Positions 36,535 to 48,644 of a DNA stretch of 64,000 bases are shown in pieces. The DNA is from Equus caballus. Lineage: Eukaryota > Chordata > Mammalia > Perissodactyla > Equidae. The stretch lies in assembly GCF_041296265.1 (NCBI RefSeq), contig NC_091695.1, forward strand, positions 15,793,001 through 15,857,000. The letters are read 5' to 3'. Position numbers and translations under genes: made by a program. The notes beneath the pieces are model-generated. The model was not told the DNA's origin. It did not search any database and was given only the letters and a program-made list of their open reading frames with translations. Numbering within the stretch: position 1 is the first letter of the stretch; the number at the start of each line of letters is the position of its first letter.

Positions 36535-37455
36535 ATGAAAAATGTAACTGAAGTCACCATGTTTGTATTGATGGGCTTCACAGATGATTTTGAGGTATAA
36601 GTCTTCCTATTTTTGCTATTTCTAGCGATCTATATATTTACTCTGATAGGCAATTTGGGACTGGTTGTATTGGTGATTATGAATTCCCAGCTCCACAACC
36701 CTATGTACTACTTTCTAAGTGTGTTATCATTCTTGGATGCCTGCCATTCTTCAGTTGTGACCCCAAAAATGTTGGTCAATTTCCTGTCAGAGAAAAAAGA
36801 TGTTTCATTCCTTGGATGTGCAGCACAGATGTTTCTCTTTGTTACCTTTGGGACCGCAGAATGCTTTCTCTTGGCTGCAATGGCATATGATCGCTATGTA
36901 GCAATCTACAAACCTCTGCTATATTCAGCTATCATGTCAACCAGGGTCTTTGTGCCACTCATCATTATTTCCTATGTTGGTGGCATTTTGAATGCTTCAG
37001 TGCATACAGGGGCCACATTTAGCCTATCTTTTTGTGCATCCAATGAAATTAGACATGTCTTTTGTGATATTCCTCCTCTCCTTGCTATTTCTTGTTCTGA
37101 CACTCACACAAACCAGTTTTTACTCTTCTACTTTGTGGGCATTATTGAGATAGTCACTATCCTGATTGTCCTGATCTCCTATACTTTCATTCTGGTGGCC
37201 ATTCTGAAGATTCATTCTGCTGAAGGGAGACAAAAAGTATTCTCTACATGTGGTTCTCATCTAACTGGAGTGTCAATATTTCACGGAACAATCCTCTTCA
37301 CGTATGTGAGACCAAGTTCCAGCTACTCTTTGGACCATGACATGATAGTGTCGACATTTTACACCATTGTGATTCCCATGTTGAATCCCATCATCTACAG
37401 TTTAAGGAACAAAGATGTAAAAGGTGCAATGAAAAGAGTGTTTGGTAAAAATTAA
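36535..37455 (+). pseudogene. OR5T1: Olfactory receptor, OR5T1-like, open except for one early stop
   Basis: The ATG at 36535 begins [20 protein letters not shown]. Codon 22 is TAA (36598-36600), where the family has Gln as I recall (DDFELQVFLF). After it the frame is open to the normal stop at 37455, about 306 residues in all. Family marks follow: GN in helix 1, [27 protein letters not shown] (DRY kept), [25 protein letters not shown] and [14 protein letters not shown]. The change fits CAA to TAA. No in-frame ATG downstream would keep helix 1, so this allele should make no receptor. With all else intact it is a young or segregating pseudogene, or a base error. OR5T is sure; T1 rather than T2/T3 is my best match. 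Confidence 0.88.
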
Positions 37456-37461
37456 TGTGTC

Positions 37462-37467
37462 AATAAA
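37462..37467 (+). terminator. Possible polyadenylation signal of OR5T1
   Basis: AATAAA lies 7 bases after the stop codon. It is very close, so it may be chance. Confidence 0.3.
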
Positions 37468-37756
37468 GCAGATTTTTCACACTAATCATTAAATTGAAAC
37501 CAGTTGAGAATGATGTTCATTATCTCCATATCAAGAAGTTATGATGAAAATGTTCTGTTTTAGTTTATTAGTATCTTTCTGTTGTTCTTACATGTTTTTG
37601 CATAAAGATGAGAGTCATACCTCTACCCATGCAGTTTCCACACATGCAGAAAAACTGTCATCTATTTGCTTCTTACTTAATTCACTCTCAGATATACACA
37701 CACACATACATACGTATATACATAAAATTACTTATATGTACATATATGCTGATACA

Positions 37757-38390
37757 GATTGTGTTATTTTCTTAGGGCTGTTATAGCAAATTACAGAATT
37801 GTGGCTTAAACAACAAAAATTTATTTATCACTGTCATAGAATCTAGGAGTCAGAGATCACGGTGATGGCTGGGTTGGTTTCTTCTGAGGCCTTTCTCCAT
37901 GGGTTGAAGAAAGCAATTTTCTGCCTCTGTCTTCAGATCATCATTCTTCCATGTATTTCTCTGTTCTAACTCTTTTTATAAGGACAGCAGTCATATTGAA
38001 TTAGGGTCCACTCTAAAGGATCTCATTATTATTATTATTGTGTGTGTGGTGAGGAAGATTGGCCCTGAGCTAACATCTGTTGCCAATCTTCTTCTTTTTG
38101 CTTGTAGAACATTGTCCCTGAGCTAACATCTGTGCCAATATTCCTCTATTTTGTATGTGGGACACCTCCACAGCATAGCTTGATGTGAGATGTGTAGGTC
38201 TGCGCCCAGGATCCAAACCTGTGAAGCCTGGGCTGCCGAAGCAGAGCAAACAAACTTAACCACTACACCACTCGGCCGGCTCCAAGGATCTCATTTTAAG
38301 TTAATTATCTCCAAAAAGACAGTACTGCCAAACATACTGACATTCTGAGCTACATGGGTTAGGATTTTAACATATGAATATTGGCCTATA
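37757..38390 (-). mobile_element. MaLR (ERVL-type) solo LTR, MLT1/MST-like, split by an ERE
   Basis: Inverted MaLR LTR text: 'cttagggctgttatagcaaa', 'cttaaacaacaaaaatttat', 'tctttttataaggacagcag', and beyond the SINE 'ggttaggattttaacatatg'. MaLR LTRs of this sort are in the order of 70-100 million years old. The ERE at 38028-38283 lies inside it. No internal sequence is present; it is a fossil. Confidence 0.8.
38016..38295 (-). mobile_element. ERE SINE, copy 6, with its target-site duplication
   Basis: An inverted ERE at 38028-38283 flanked by the 12-bp repeat aaggatctcatt (38016-38027 and 38284-38295). It is nested in the MaLR LTR and so is the younger of the two. Confidence 0.93.
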
Positions 38391-39420
38391 TTGTACAGGT
38401 ATATACACATAGAGTCAGATATGCATGTAATCTTTACTTTAAAATGTATAGTATTAACTTTCATCTCATATGACTCAAATTGTTTGTTTCAATATTTACA
38501 ATTGTCAGTAACTTTATAATTATACCTGACTAGCTTGCTCAAGTACCACCTAATCCATAGCAAAACCACAGCTCACAGAATCTCAGAGCACTCTCCATGG
38601 AATTGTTGGTTTGGACTCCAGTTCAAAGAACTTTGCTCCATCCTTAGATCTACACATTGACAGCAATCTAATCCCAACCTGTGGTTTGGAGACCACAGAC
38701 ATGTGTTCATATTCCTGGTGCCATTACCATGCTTTTTGTAAGGGTACATTTCTCCCCCGTTTATTATTTTATTATTTCATCCAGAGCATGGACATTAAAC
38801 CCATTCTTTATTTCCTCACAGAATACAGAGACTGGGCATTAGCATTTACGAAGATTATACTTAAACTCAAGAATGACAAAAGACAAGCACAATTCAGAGA
38901 ATAAGTTGCAGTAGTCCAGCAGATTGGGCTCTTCCCAAACTAAGCCCTGGCTCATGTTTGTGGGTTTCCCTACAGGCCTGGTCCTGACTCAGCTTGGACT
39001 CCAGTTTTCTTTGACTCCTATCCCTCTGTGATGCCCTTGAAGATGTCACCTCTCCTCAGTGACAAGGCCCAAGAACTAGGATACAGAAGAGTCTCTACCA
39101 TGTTTAGCCCTGCCTCCTGCAGACCTCATTTTCATTGCAAAGAATCCTCATTTAATGTTAATTATATATGGCTGTGTTTTTCCTTTCTTCCTTCCTTTCA
39201 TTATCATTAATTTTTTTGTGTGTGTAAAATCACCTTAGTTGCAATAAGACAATCTCCTTAAAACATCAAATATAACCTAAGGACTTTTCTCATTTTAGGG
39301 AGTTATTTTTAGGGCATCCCATTAAAGGATTATTAACTTTAAATTACCTCAACAATACATTACACAGCACCTCTTACACAATATATTACTTTCACAACTT
39401 TTCTGCAGTTCTTTTTTCCA

Positions 39421-40429
39421 GTTTGGAAGACTCTCTACACTTCTATTGACCTCATGTCTTCTACTTAATGCTTCTTCTTAGTCATGGGCATTCTGACTAT
39501 CATAAGAAGGTACATGTGTAGGTTGGAGATGGGTCAAGCTGGCTTTTCCAGTTTCATGCTCAAAGACTCACTCACATATTTTCATTGTCTTAAAATATTG
39601 TCTTATATAACTGCTTAGACGCTCATAGCTAAGCCTAAGTCATTAGCACTTCTACCTGAATTCCTTGAGTCCCATAACCAGATAGACCTTACCTTCAAAG
39701 TGACACTCTGCGCTTTAGATATTATATGTTGCTCTAACAGTACTTTCTGAGACCTACATCTTACAGAAGCCCCTTCTTTATTTCAAACTTTCCTTCCCAG
39801 AGTTTCTTCCCTATTCATTGACATTTGTCTCTTAGAATGTTCTTCCTCAAGGTGAAGTCCTGCCATTTTGGAAGGGAGTATGTACTGCATCTTTCTAAGA
39901 TCTTCCATGACCTGCACCACCAAACATTTTGGACTCCTACAGTCTCTTTGTGAATCCCTCATTGAGCCTGGATGTGTGTGCCACTCGGAGCAAGTAAGGG
40001 CTTTTCTACTTTCTCAGCTTGATTGAGCTGAGATGCCCACTCTGTAAATTGTCCTCTTCTTGAGGTGTTGGGTTTTTTAAATTTCTAGGTCCCAAGGGTC
40101 ATAGATCCTGTTAATACTTCCCTTTTCATGTTTACCATGTACTTGCCAAGAAAGCACTGACTCCAACAAGATTCAGCTGCTTTGGGGTGCCTTGACACCT
40201 TAAAAGTCCTTGCTGTGGTATTAATAGAGGTCTTCTGTGATATAATTTGTCAAAGTAGTCATCTATTTATTTTTCTTTCTCTTTTTTCTTTTTTCATTTT
40301 TAATTTGTTTGCTGTTGTTTGTACATATTTTATTAAGGAAGTGTTTTGGGGCAAATTCTGGGTTTATTAATGAGAATTTTCTGTAATTTTTCTCTATCTG
40401 CCTTGTTTCAGTTTTACGTAATTTTCTTT
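39421..40429. other. Intergenic, nothing recognised
   Basis: About 1 kb; pyrimidine-rich in places, with no gene recognised. Confidence 0.4.
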
Positions 40430-41160
40430 TATTTTTAAGACTTTACTTTCTTTAGAGCAGTTTTAGGTTCACAGAAAAATTAAGAGGAAGGTGCAGAGAT
40501 TTCTCATATACGCCCTGTCCCCTCAAGTGTATAGCCTTCCCCATTAGTAACACGTTTCACTAAAGTGGTACATATTTTACAATTGATAAACTTACATTGA
40601 CATGTTATAATCATTCAAAGTCCATCATTTACCTTAGGGTTTACTCTTGGTGTTGTATATTCTATAGTTTGAAAAAATATATAATGGCATGAATCCATCA
40701 TTATAGTATTATGCAGAGTATTTTTCTTGTCCTAAAAATCCTCTCTGCTCTGCCTCTTCATCCTGTCACTCCCAAACCTCTGGCAACCAGTGACCATTTT
40801 ACTGTCTCCATAGTTTTCTTTTTCCAGAATGTCATATCGTTGGAATTGCACTGTAGGTAGCCTTTTCAGATTGGCTTCTTTTACTTAGTAATATGCATTT
40901 AAGTTTCCTTCTCTCGTCTTTTCCTTCCTTGATAGCTCATTATTTTTAGCACTGCATGATCATTCATTGTCTGGATGTGCCACAGCTTATTTATCCGTTC
41001 ACCTACTGAAGGACAGCTGGTTGCTTCCAAATTTGGCAATTATCAATAAAGATGGTACAAACATCTGTGTGCAGCTTTTTATGTGGATATGTTTTCAGCT
41101 CCTTTGGGTAAATACCAAGGAGTGGAATTAATGTATTATATAGTAAAAGTATGTTTAGTT
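40430..41160 (-). repeat. L1 (L1MA/MB-type) 3' end, antisense
   Basis: 'agagcagttttaggttcaca', 'gatttctcatatacgccctg', 'ttggtgttgtatattctata', 'acctctggcaaccagtgacc' and 'ctgtgtgcagctttttatgt' are the inverted L1 3' UTR and ORF2 end in correct order. Confidence 0.88.
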
Positions 41161-41289
41161 TTGTAATTCATTCGTCCATTCTCTTTTGTCATTGCTGGTC
41201 ATTTATTTCACTTATATTTAAACATACATAAGCAAGTATACACATAAGATATACACATAAACATATACATTTTCTTCCGACTACTCTGT

Positions 41290-42200
41290 TATTTCACTCA
41301 AATCTCTACTTGCTTGATTGGTTTCTGAAGAGATGTTGGATGTAATTCTTATCTTTGTTCCTCTATAGATGAGATCTTTTTTTCCTCTAGCTTCTCTCAG
41401 GATTTTTTCTTCATCTTTGATTTTCTGTACTTTGAATGTGATATGCCTACGTGTAGTTTTTATTTGGCATTTATCTTGCTTGGTGTTCTCTAAGCTTTCT
41501 GAACCTGGATCTGTGGTTTGGTGTCTGCCATTAATTTGGGAAAATTTTCATTCATTATTCTTTCAAATATTTCTTCTTTCCTTTTCCCACAGACCTTGGA
41601 TATTCTCTATGATTTTTTTTCCAATCTTTGTTCTTTTTGCTTTCCAGTTTTTGAAGTTTCTATTGATATAGCCTCAAGTTCAGAGATTCTTTCCTCTCCC
41701 ATGTCTAGTCTACTTAGTAAGCTCATTAAAGGCATTGTCCATTACAGTTAAAATATTTTTCACCTCTGGCATTTCTGTTTGGTTCTTTATTAGGATTTCT
41801 GTCTTTCTACTTTTATTACCCATCTGTCCTTTCATGTTGTCTACTTTATTCATTAGAATATTTAGCATATTTATCAGAGTCATCTTAAATTCATGATCTG
41901 ATATTTACTTCTTATATCCATGCCATTTCTGAGTCTGAAACTTAGTCTTTGGCTTCAAATTATGTTTTTTTTTTCCTTTTAGTATGAACTGTCACTTTTT
42001 CTTGGTAGCCAGACAAAATGTACTGGATAAAAGGAACTGCTATACATAGACCTTTATTAATGGTGTGATGAGGTGTGGGAGTTGGGAAAGTGTTCTGCAG
42101 TCTTGTGATTGGTCTCAGTACTTTAGTAAGCCTATGCCTCTGAACTATGAACTTCAAAACACGTCTTAGTCTTTTTCTTTGCCCTTGGTTGGGACTGGAT
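41290..42200 (-). repeat. Old L1M 5'-region sequence, antisense
   Basis: 'ctctcaggattttttcttca', 'tggtttggtgtctgccatta', 'ctgtttggttctttattagg' and 'aaattcatgatctgatattt' match inverted text from the 5' half of old L1M. It may belong to the same insertion as 40430-41160 with the middle missing. Confidence 0.55.
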
Positions 42201-43739
42201 CGCTAGAGTGAGCTGAAATTTGGTATGTCCCTTCTCCCAAGTTAGTTAGACTGAGGTAATATCCCAGCAGGCTAGTCTCTGGTTTACCAGTTTCTCGTGA
42301 GGGCAGGCTTTGTTAAAAATAGAATGCTTTGCATCTTTCAAAATGATTCCTTTTGCTTCCTTCTGCTGGAAACATAAGGGATTTATCTGATACATACTGT
42401 GGGAACCTGGTCAAGCTCCTGGAGGTAAATCTCACAATATTTTGGGGGCCCTCCTATGACTGGATTCTCCTCCAAATTTTAACTCTCAGAGTTGTCCACA
42501 CTGAGCCTCCAGCAATTTGTTACAGTTCAGGTTCCCATTCAGGCAGTGGTTCCCATGGTGGTTTCTGCTTCTGAGTCTCTGCTCAGGAAAGCCTGACTCT
42601 CTATATTCACCTGTTTGTCTCTCCAATAAGAGGACAGTGTTTTGAGAATTCAAAAAGTGTTGCTGAGTTTTCAGTGTGTTCAGCTTTTCACTTGTTGATA
42701 GGATGGAGTGGCAACTTCCAAGCTCCTTACATGTAGAACTGGAAATTGGACCTTTTTAATTTTTATTTTAAGATTTGTTTCTTTTTTTCTCCTTTTTATA
42801 GTAGAAAGTTTACTCAAATTTCTGGTAATATATGTTGTCTGCCCATCTTTACAAGTGGGTCATTGAAAGGAATTATTGATGCCATGTTACATTGCTTCAT
42901 TCAGATTTGTTTCCACCATCATATCATCATAAAGATATACACTGTACCACCTCTAAAATATGTCCTATCCTTACAACAACATTATACTTTATCCCCCTCT
43001 CAACATTGCTTCTGTTAATGGTGTCTATAGTCCCTGACATTATTTTTCTGTTTCTCCCCAACATAGGAGGCTCTCAAAAGTATTTTTGAACAGATAAATA
43101 GATGAATGATTGTCAAATCGATTTACTAAATTGGGCTCAATTTTCTTATCAATAAAGTGAGAAGTTGTTCACTTGATATGTTGTTTCCAACTCAACTGCT
43201 TATCAGGAGCATCTGGATAATTGAAGAAAAGTAAAAATATTAAGTATCTATCTCCTTTGTATATCAGTGTTGAATTTCTGCACTTATTTCCTAGGGGTGT
43301 GTGTGTGTATATATACACATAAATAGATATTAGCATGTCTTTCAAATATGCTATAGATTACTATTCAAGAATCATAATCTTGCATGACTTCTGAAGTCTT
43401 ACAGAACTTTCAATGTTTTCTGTCTCCTACTCCACATGCTTATAGCATTTTGTACATTTTATCACATGAATAATAAACATTTCAATAAGTTCAAAATTTA
43501 TGTCTTTTTCATTTCAAACAGAGCACTTTATAATTTGGATGGAGTGGAAGTTTAATGAATTTGGGTGACTGTAAATACACATGCTGTACCTTGTAAGGAA
43601 TATAATGTAATTTTACCTTTGATCTTTTCCATGTAAACTGACTTGTTGTGAAATAAAAAAGTTAGGCTGCCACGATTAGGACCTGAAACTCCGAGAAGTT
43701 ACGTAATAACTCAGAGATGTGACGTGAGATTATGTCTCA
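42201..43739. other. Intergenic, nothing firm
   Basis: About 1.5 kb. A short GT/TA microsatellite lies at about 43296-43318. No gene was recognised. Confidence 0.4.
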
Positions 43740-46060
43740 TGTCTTAAGAGTTCTTATCTATTGGTTAAATTTAATCCTATGTATTTTATTCCTTTTGTTG
43801 CCATTGTAAATGGGATTGTGTTCTTAATTTCTCTTTCTGCTATTTAACTGGTAGTGTATGGAAGTGCAACCAACTTTTGTATGCTGATTTTGCACCCTGC
43901 AACTTTACTGCATTCGTTTATTTTTTTAATAGTTTTTACTGTACTCTTTAGTGTTTCTTATATATAAAATCAAATCATCTGAAAATAGTAAGAGTTTCAC
44001 TTCTTCCTTTCCAATTTGGGTTTCTTTCATTTCTTTTTCTTGTCTGATCATTCTATCTAGAGCTTCCAATATTTTGTTAAATAAGAGTGGTGAAAGTGAG
44101 CATCCTTGTCTAGTTCCTGTTCTTAGAGGGATGGCTTTCAATTTTTAAGCATTGAATATGATGTTAGCTGTGGGTTTGTCATATATGCCCTTTATTATCT
44201 TGAGGTACTTTCCTTTTACACCCATTTTATTCATAGTTGTTGTCATAAATGGATGCTGTATCTTGACAAATGCTTTATCTGCATCTATTGTGATGATCAT
44301 GTGATTTTTATTCTTCATCCTGTTAATGTGGTGTATCATGTTGATTGATTTGCAGATGTTGAACCATTTTTGCATCCCTGAGTAAATTCCACTTCATCAT
44401 GGTGTATGATCTTTTTAATGTATTGCATTTAATTTACTAATATTTTCTTGAAGATTTTTGCACATGTGTTCATCAGTGATATTGATCTGTAATTTTCCCT
44501 TTTTTTGTTGTCCTTGTCTAGTTTTGTTATCAGGGTAATAATGTCGGCATCGTAGAGTTGGGAAGCATTGCCTTCTCTGCAATTTTTTGGAAGAATTTGA
44601 GAAGGAGAGGTATTAAGTATTCTTGAATGTTTGGTAGAATTCACCAGAGAAGCCCTCTGGTCCTAGACTTTTTTTTTTTTAGATTTTTTATTTTTTTCCT
44701 TTTTCTCCCCAAAGCCCCCCACTACATTGTTGCATATTCTTCGTTGTGGCTCCTTCTAGTTGTGGCATGTGGGTTGCTGCCTCAGCGTGGTTTGGTGAGC
44801 AGTGCCATGTCCACGCCCAGGATTCGAACCAACGAAACACTGGGCCGCCTGCAGCGAAGCGAGCGAAGTTAACCACTCGGCCACGGGGCCAGCCCTTAGA
44901 TTTTTGTTTTTTGGGAGGTTTTGATTACTGTTTTGATCTTCTTACTAGTGCTTTGTCTATTCAGATTCTCTATTTATTCTTGATTCAGTTTTGGAAGTCT
45001 GTATGAGTCTAAGAATTTATCCATTTCTTTAAAAATAAATTTTGTTCTTTTGTTTTGTTCTTTAATCAACGAGGTAGAATACTTGTACACTGAAAATTAT
45101 AAAATATTGTTGAAATAAATTGAAGAAGACACAAAGAAATGGAAAGATATTCCATGCTCATGCATTGGAAGAATTAACATAGCTAAAATGTTCATACTTC
45201 CTAAAGCAATCTACAGATTCCGTGCAATCCCTATTAAAGTCCCAACAAAATTTTTCACAGAAATAGACTAAAGAATCCTAAAATTTCTATGTGACAACAG
45301 AAGACCCTGAATAGCCAAAGCAATCCTTAGAAAAAAAAGCAAGGCTGGAGGTATCAAAATCCCTGACTTCATAATAAATGACAAAGCTATAGTAATCAAA
45401 AAAGCATAGTGCTGACACAAAATCAGACACACAGATCAATGAAACAGAATTGAAAGCCCTTAAATAAACTCACACATCTATGGACAGCTAATTTTTGACA
45501 AGGGAGCCAAGAACCTACAACAGAGAAAGGAAAGTCTCTTCCATAAATGGTGTCTGGAAAAATGAAAAGCCACCTGCAAAGAATGACAGTAGAACATTAT
45601 CTTACATCTTACACATGAAAATTAACTCAAAAAGGATGAGACTTGAATGTAACTCCAGAAACCATAAAACTTCTAGAAGAAAATATAGGTAGTATGGACT
45701 TCAACCTCAGTCTTAGCAGTATTTTTTTGAATATTGTGTCTCACTAGGCAAGGGAAACAAAATAAAAAGTAAACAAACGGAACTACATCAAACTAAAAAG
45801 ATTCTTTATGGCAAAGGAAATCATCAAGAAAATGAAATGGCAATCTAACAACTAAGAGAATATATTTGCAATTCATACATCTGATAAAGAGTTAATATCT
45901 AAAATACATAAAACATTCATACATTGTAACAATAAAAAAATTACAAACAGACAGAGGACCTGAATAGACATTTTCACAAAGAAGATATACAGATAGCCAA
46001 GACGCACATGAAAAGATGTTCAACATCAGTAATTATTAGACAAATAGAAGTCAAAACTTC
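43740..46060. mobile_element. L1 ORF2 with 5' inversion (twin priming), 3' end missing
   Basis: 43740-45065 (apart from the ERE) is antisense ORF2 around the reverse transcriptase domain; minus-strand pieces read [29 protein letters not shown] and IDADKAF. From about 45072 the text turns to sense ORF2 (gaaatggaaagatattccat, ttcatacttcctaaagcaat) and runs to about 46060. The left end of the antisense part (kin to KRIKYLG) is next in L1 coordinates to the start of the sense part (ENYK), as twin priming predicts. The 3' UTR and tail are absent, so a later deletion is likely. There is no intact frame. Confidence 0.85.
44671..44894 (-). mobile_element. ERE SINE, copy 7, nested in L1
   Basis: An inverted ERE of the subfamily with 'ccttctagttgtggcatgtg' and a head ending 'ggccacggggccagccc'. 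It interrupts antisense L1 text, which resumes with 'ttagatttttg'. The flanks (tagactttt / tagattttt) suggest a short duplicated target. Confidence 0.93.
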
Positions 46061-46925
46061 AATGACTTTCTCTCCAAAGTTTACTCCTCTTTAAACAGTA
46101 ATATATTTGAAGGACTATGAACAAAAATTAATATACAGCCTAGTAAACTAATTAAATGTATAAAGCAATAAATATATAAAGCAATTTCCTTTAAATATGC
46201 CCATTTTTAGTTACAAATTTAAGATGACCATAAAATTGAACTTTTTTCATCAGATGTATTTATTTTTACAACATAAGCAAATATTGGGGCACAAAATTAA
46301 TACAATAACTAATCGTTATAATATGTTTGTTTTGTGATTATTAGTATACACCAAAACCAATGAATTAAATAAGGATTAAATCCAATGGATTGTATTTTGA
46401 TTATGATTCTTTTTTTCTACTCACTCTTTATGTCTCTGGACTATTCTTTAGAGAATAAAGAAGTTTTGAGAACTATGTGATCTGCTGATTCCGAAAATAC
46501 TCTCAGCTCACCACAACTCCATTTGTTAAATTACAGTGAGCTTAAGTTTACTTGGAAAGAAAGTCTACCATCACACGTGGATTAGTCATAAGCTTTGCTG
46601 ACGAACACATACTTTCAGATTCTAAATCCTGTTATTCATCTTGAACAGATGTCAAGAATTGTATTGGGGCTGACCTTTTTCTTGTGACTCCTGGTCACAT
46701 TTAAAAAAATAAATTACATCATATTCATCAAAATTTTTTATTTTATTTCTTTTAATTTGCCTATTACCTCACATCTATAATCTCCTCACCCCTATATAAT
46801 CACTTGTCTCAACCTCTGTTCAGTTTATATTCCTTCCCATGACAGTTAAAATAACAAAATGCCCACATATTTAGAGTTTTTCTAATCAAATTATTAACAC
46901 ATTTGAAATTAAATGGTATATTTAA
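46061..46925. other. Intergenic, nothing recognised
   Basis: AT-rich sequence between the L1 and inverted-repeat arm 2. Confidence 0.4.
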
Positions 46926-47750
46926 AAGCATTCTATACTGTGAGAGTCACTCAGTAATAGTTAATTAGAGTAAGTGGTTTGAGAACCCTAAGTTGTTTTG
47001 TTGTCAATTCATTTCCAATACATAGGATTCAAACTAAATTCTGCCTTCTCTGACATCTCATATGAGTATTTCTGGTTTTCTCTGCCTGTTTTCTTTCCAG
47101 TAATTCTATAAAAATATTTTATCTTGATCTTGACAATTCTTCTAGTGAATCCTGACTTTGTCTTTCCCAGAAAGTTGTTGGTCTGTGCTTTGTTCTCCTT
47201 CTGTCACTATTTCTAATCCAAATGACAATTTCACTTACTGGTGGGATCCACGTCAAAATATTGGATGTGGAGCCTGGTTTGCATTATAAATTTAAATAAT
47301 GCACAGACTAGTATACGCAGCAGATTGTGTGCCTCCAAGACAGATTCAAATTTCCTGTGGGTGGTTATACAAAAACTAAAATAATAATAATTGAATAAAA
47401 TCTATCCTTCACCTCGTGCTGTACTATGAGCTAGTAATTGAAAGTTTGGATTTCATTGGACATTTGACTCCTAATTTGTTTGACAATGGGATTATCCAAG
47501 AAAGATTTCTGGTATTCCTTCTTTCATTTCTTTCTGCTTTTTTGCTCTTTAATATTGAGTTTTATGTCGTGGTGTAACTTTTTTATTTTTGTTGTTATAT
47601 TTTAATTGCTATTTGTTGTGAATGACTTTAATTGTGACTCAGATAATAATTATGTAGTTGCTATTTCACTGAATCCACAATAAACACCACCTAAACAGAT
47701 ATAATACCTTGAACTATATCATATGCTTTTTAAGAATATTTCTTCCCTTT
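46926..47750 (-). repeat. Dispersed inverted repeat, arm 2
   Basis: The reverse complement of this block aligns in order with 28990-30060. Landmarks on the + strand are 'aatcctgactttgtctttcc' (about 47152), 'gcagcagattgtg' (47320), 'aatgggattatcc' (47487) and 'cactgaatccacaa' (47668). It lacks the ERE found in arm 1. The function and family are unknown to me. Confidence 0.8.
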
Positions 47751-48644
47751 TTGAACACAGCTCTTGAGGGAGTAGAAAAGCATATGGAATTTAGATATCT
47801 AAAAGTAACAAGTATAACCAATTATTTAGTCAAAAAAGGGATAAGGTAATTCTTAGTATTTAAGAAACAAATTTGAATGAAATATAAGTTGTCATTATTA
47901 AGCGATTGCTTAATTTAATCATGTCTTATCATCCTGGAAAAATATTGATTAATTCTTCCAGATATACTGCAGGAAATCTAATAGAGATAGAAAGTGTTTA
48001 GAGATTAGCTCAGAAAATGTGATAATCCAGGAGGCTGCTTCTCTGTAGAACAAACTTAATTCAGAACATTTTATATTTAACATCATAAAGATTCAATTTC
48101 GTTAACACCTTTTATCTTTTAATATTTACTCCAATATTGTATAATTATTAACGTTCTTGTTCTACAGGTGAGTAGATTATAGTAAATAATTTTACACAAT
48201 TGCTGAAAGGTCTAAAATGCTGATATTCTGTTCCAATGCTCGATACAGGTAGACAATCTCACAAGTTTGGATGTCAGAAGGAAAGTATTTTTCAGCCAGT
48301 CACTTGGTGCTGTAACGTGATTTAATATGACGACAACTAGCAGAATAGGGTGGTAAATTAACCAGTTCGCCTGATGGTTTTAAAATTACATGAGGTCAAC
48401 CAGTGAGTGAACACTCATATTTTCCATTTGATTCTGCAGTAAGTGGCATAAACACTCGACCCATTGTATTGTCACTGCTTCCTGGTCCATAACTGGGAAA
48501 TTATACATGCCAAAAAATAAATATGAAAACACAGCTCACCGTCCCTTGAATCACAATATTGAGTCACAATTTTATTTATTCTTTTTGTAGTAAATGAATT
48601 ATAATTTAATGAATATTTTCAAGTTTGTTCCGTAAAGTGTCCAC
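47751..48644. other. 5' flank of the second OR5T copy, nothing recognised
   Basis: AT-rich. I saw no clear likeness to the 5' flank of OR5T1, so the duplicated unit seems to begin near the coding exon. Confidence 0.4.

Larger units (their letters stand above)
37456..39420 (+). repeat. OR5T downstream duplicon, copy 1
   Basis: DNA after OR5T1 is homologous to DNA after the second OR5T copy (49457-50720). Shared text includes 'catagcaaaaccacagctca', 'catttacgaagattatactt', 'aagcacaattcagaga' and 'gaagagtctct'. The MaLR LTR at 37757-38390 is extra in this copy. It shows that OR5T1 and the later OR5T copy arose by duplication of a unit of about 2-3 kb. Confidence 0.88.

Noticed and set aside
44145-44644. 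Minus-strand frames as reverse transcriptase genes
   Set aside because: They are pieces of L1 ORF2 in the inverted part of a twin-primed L1.
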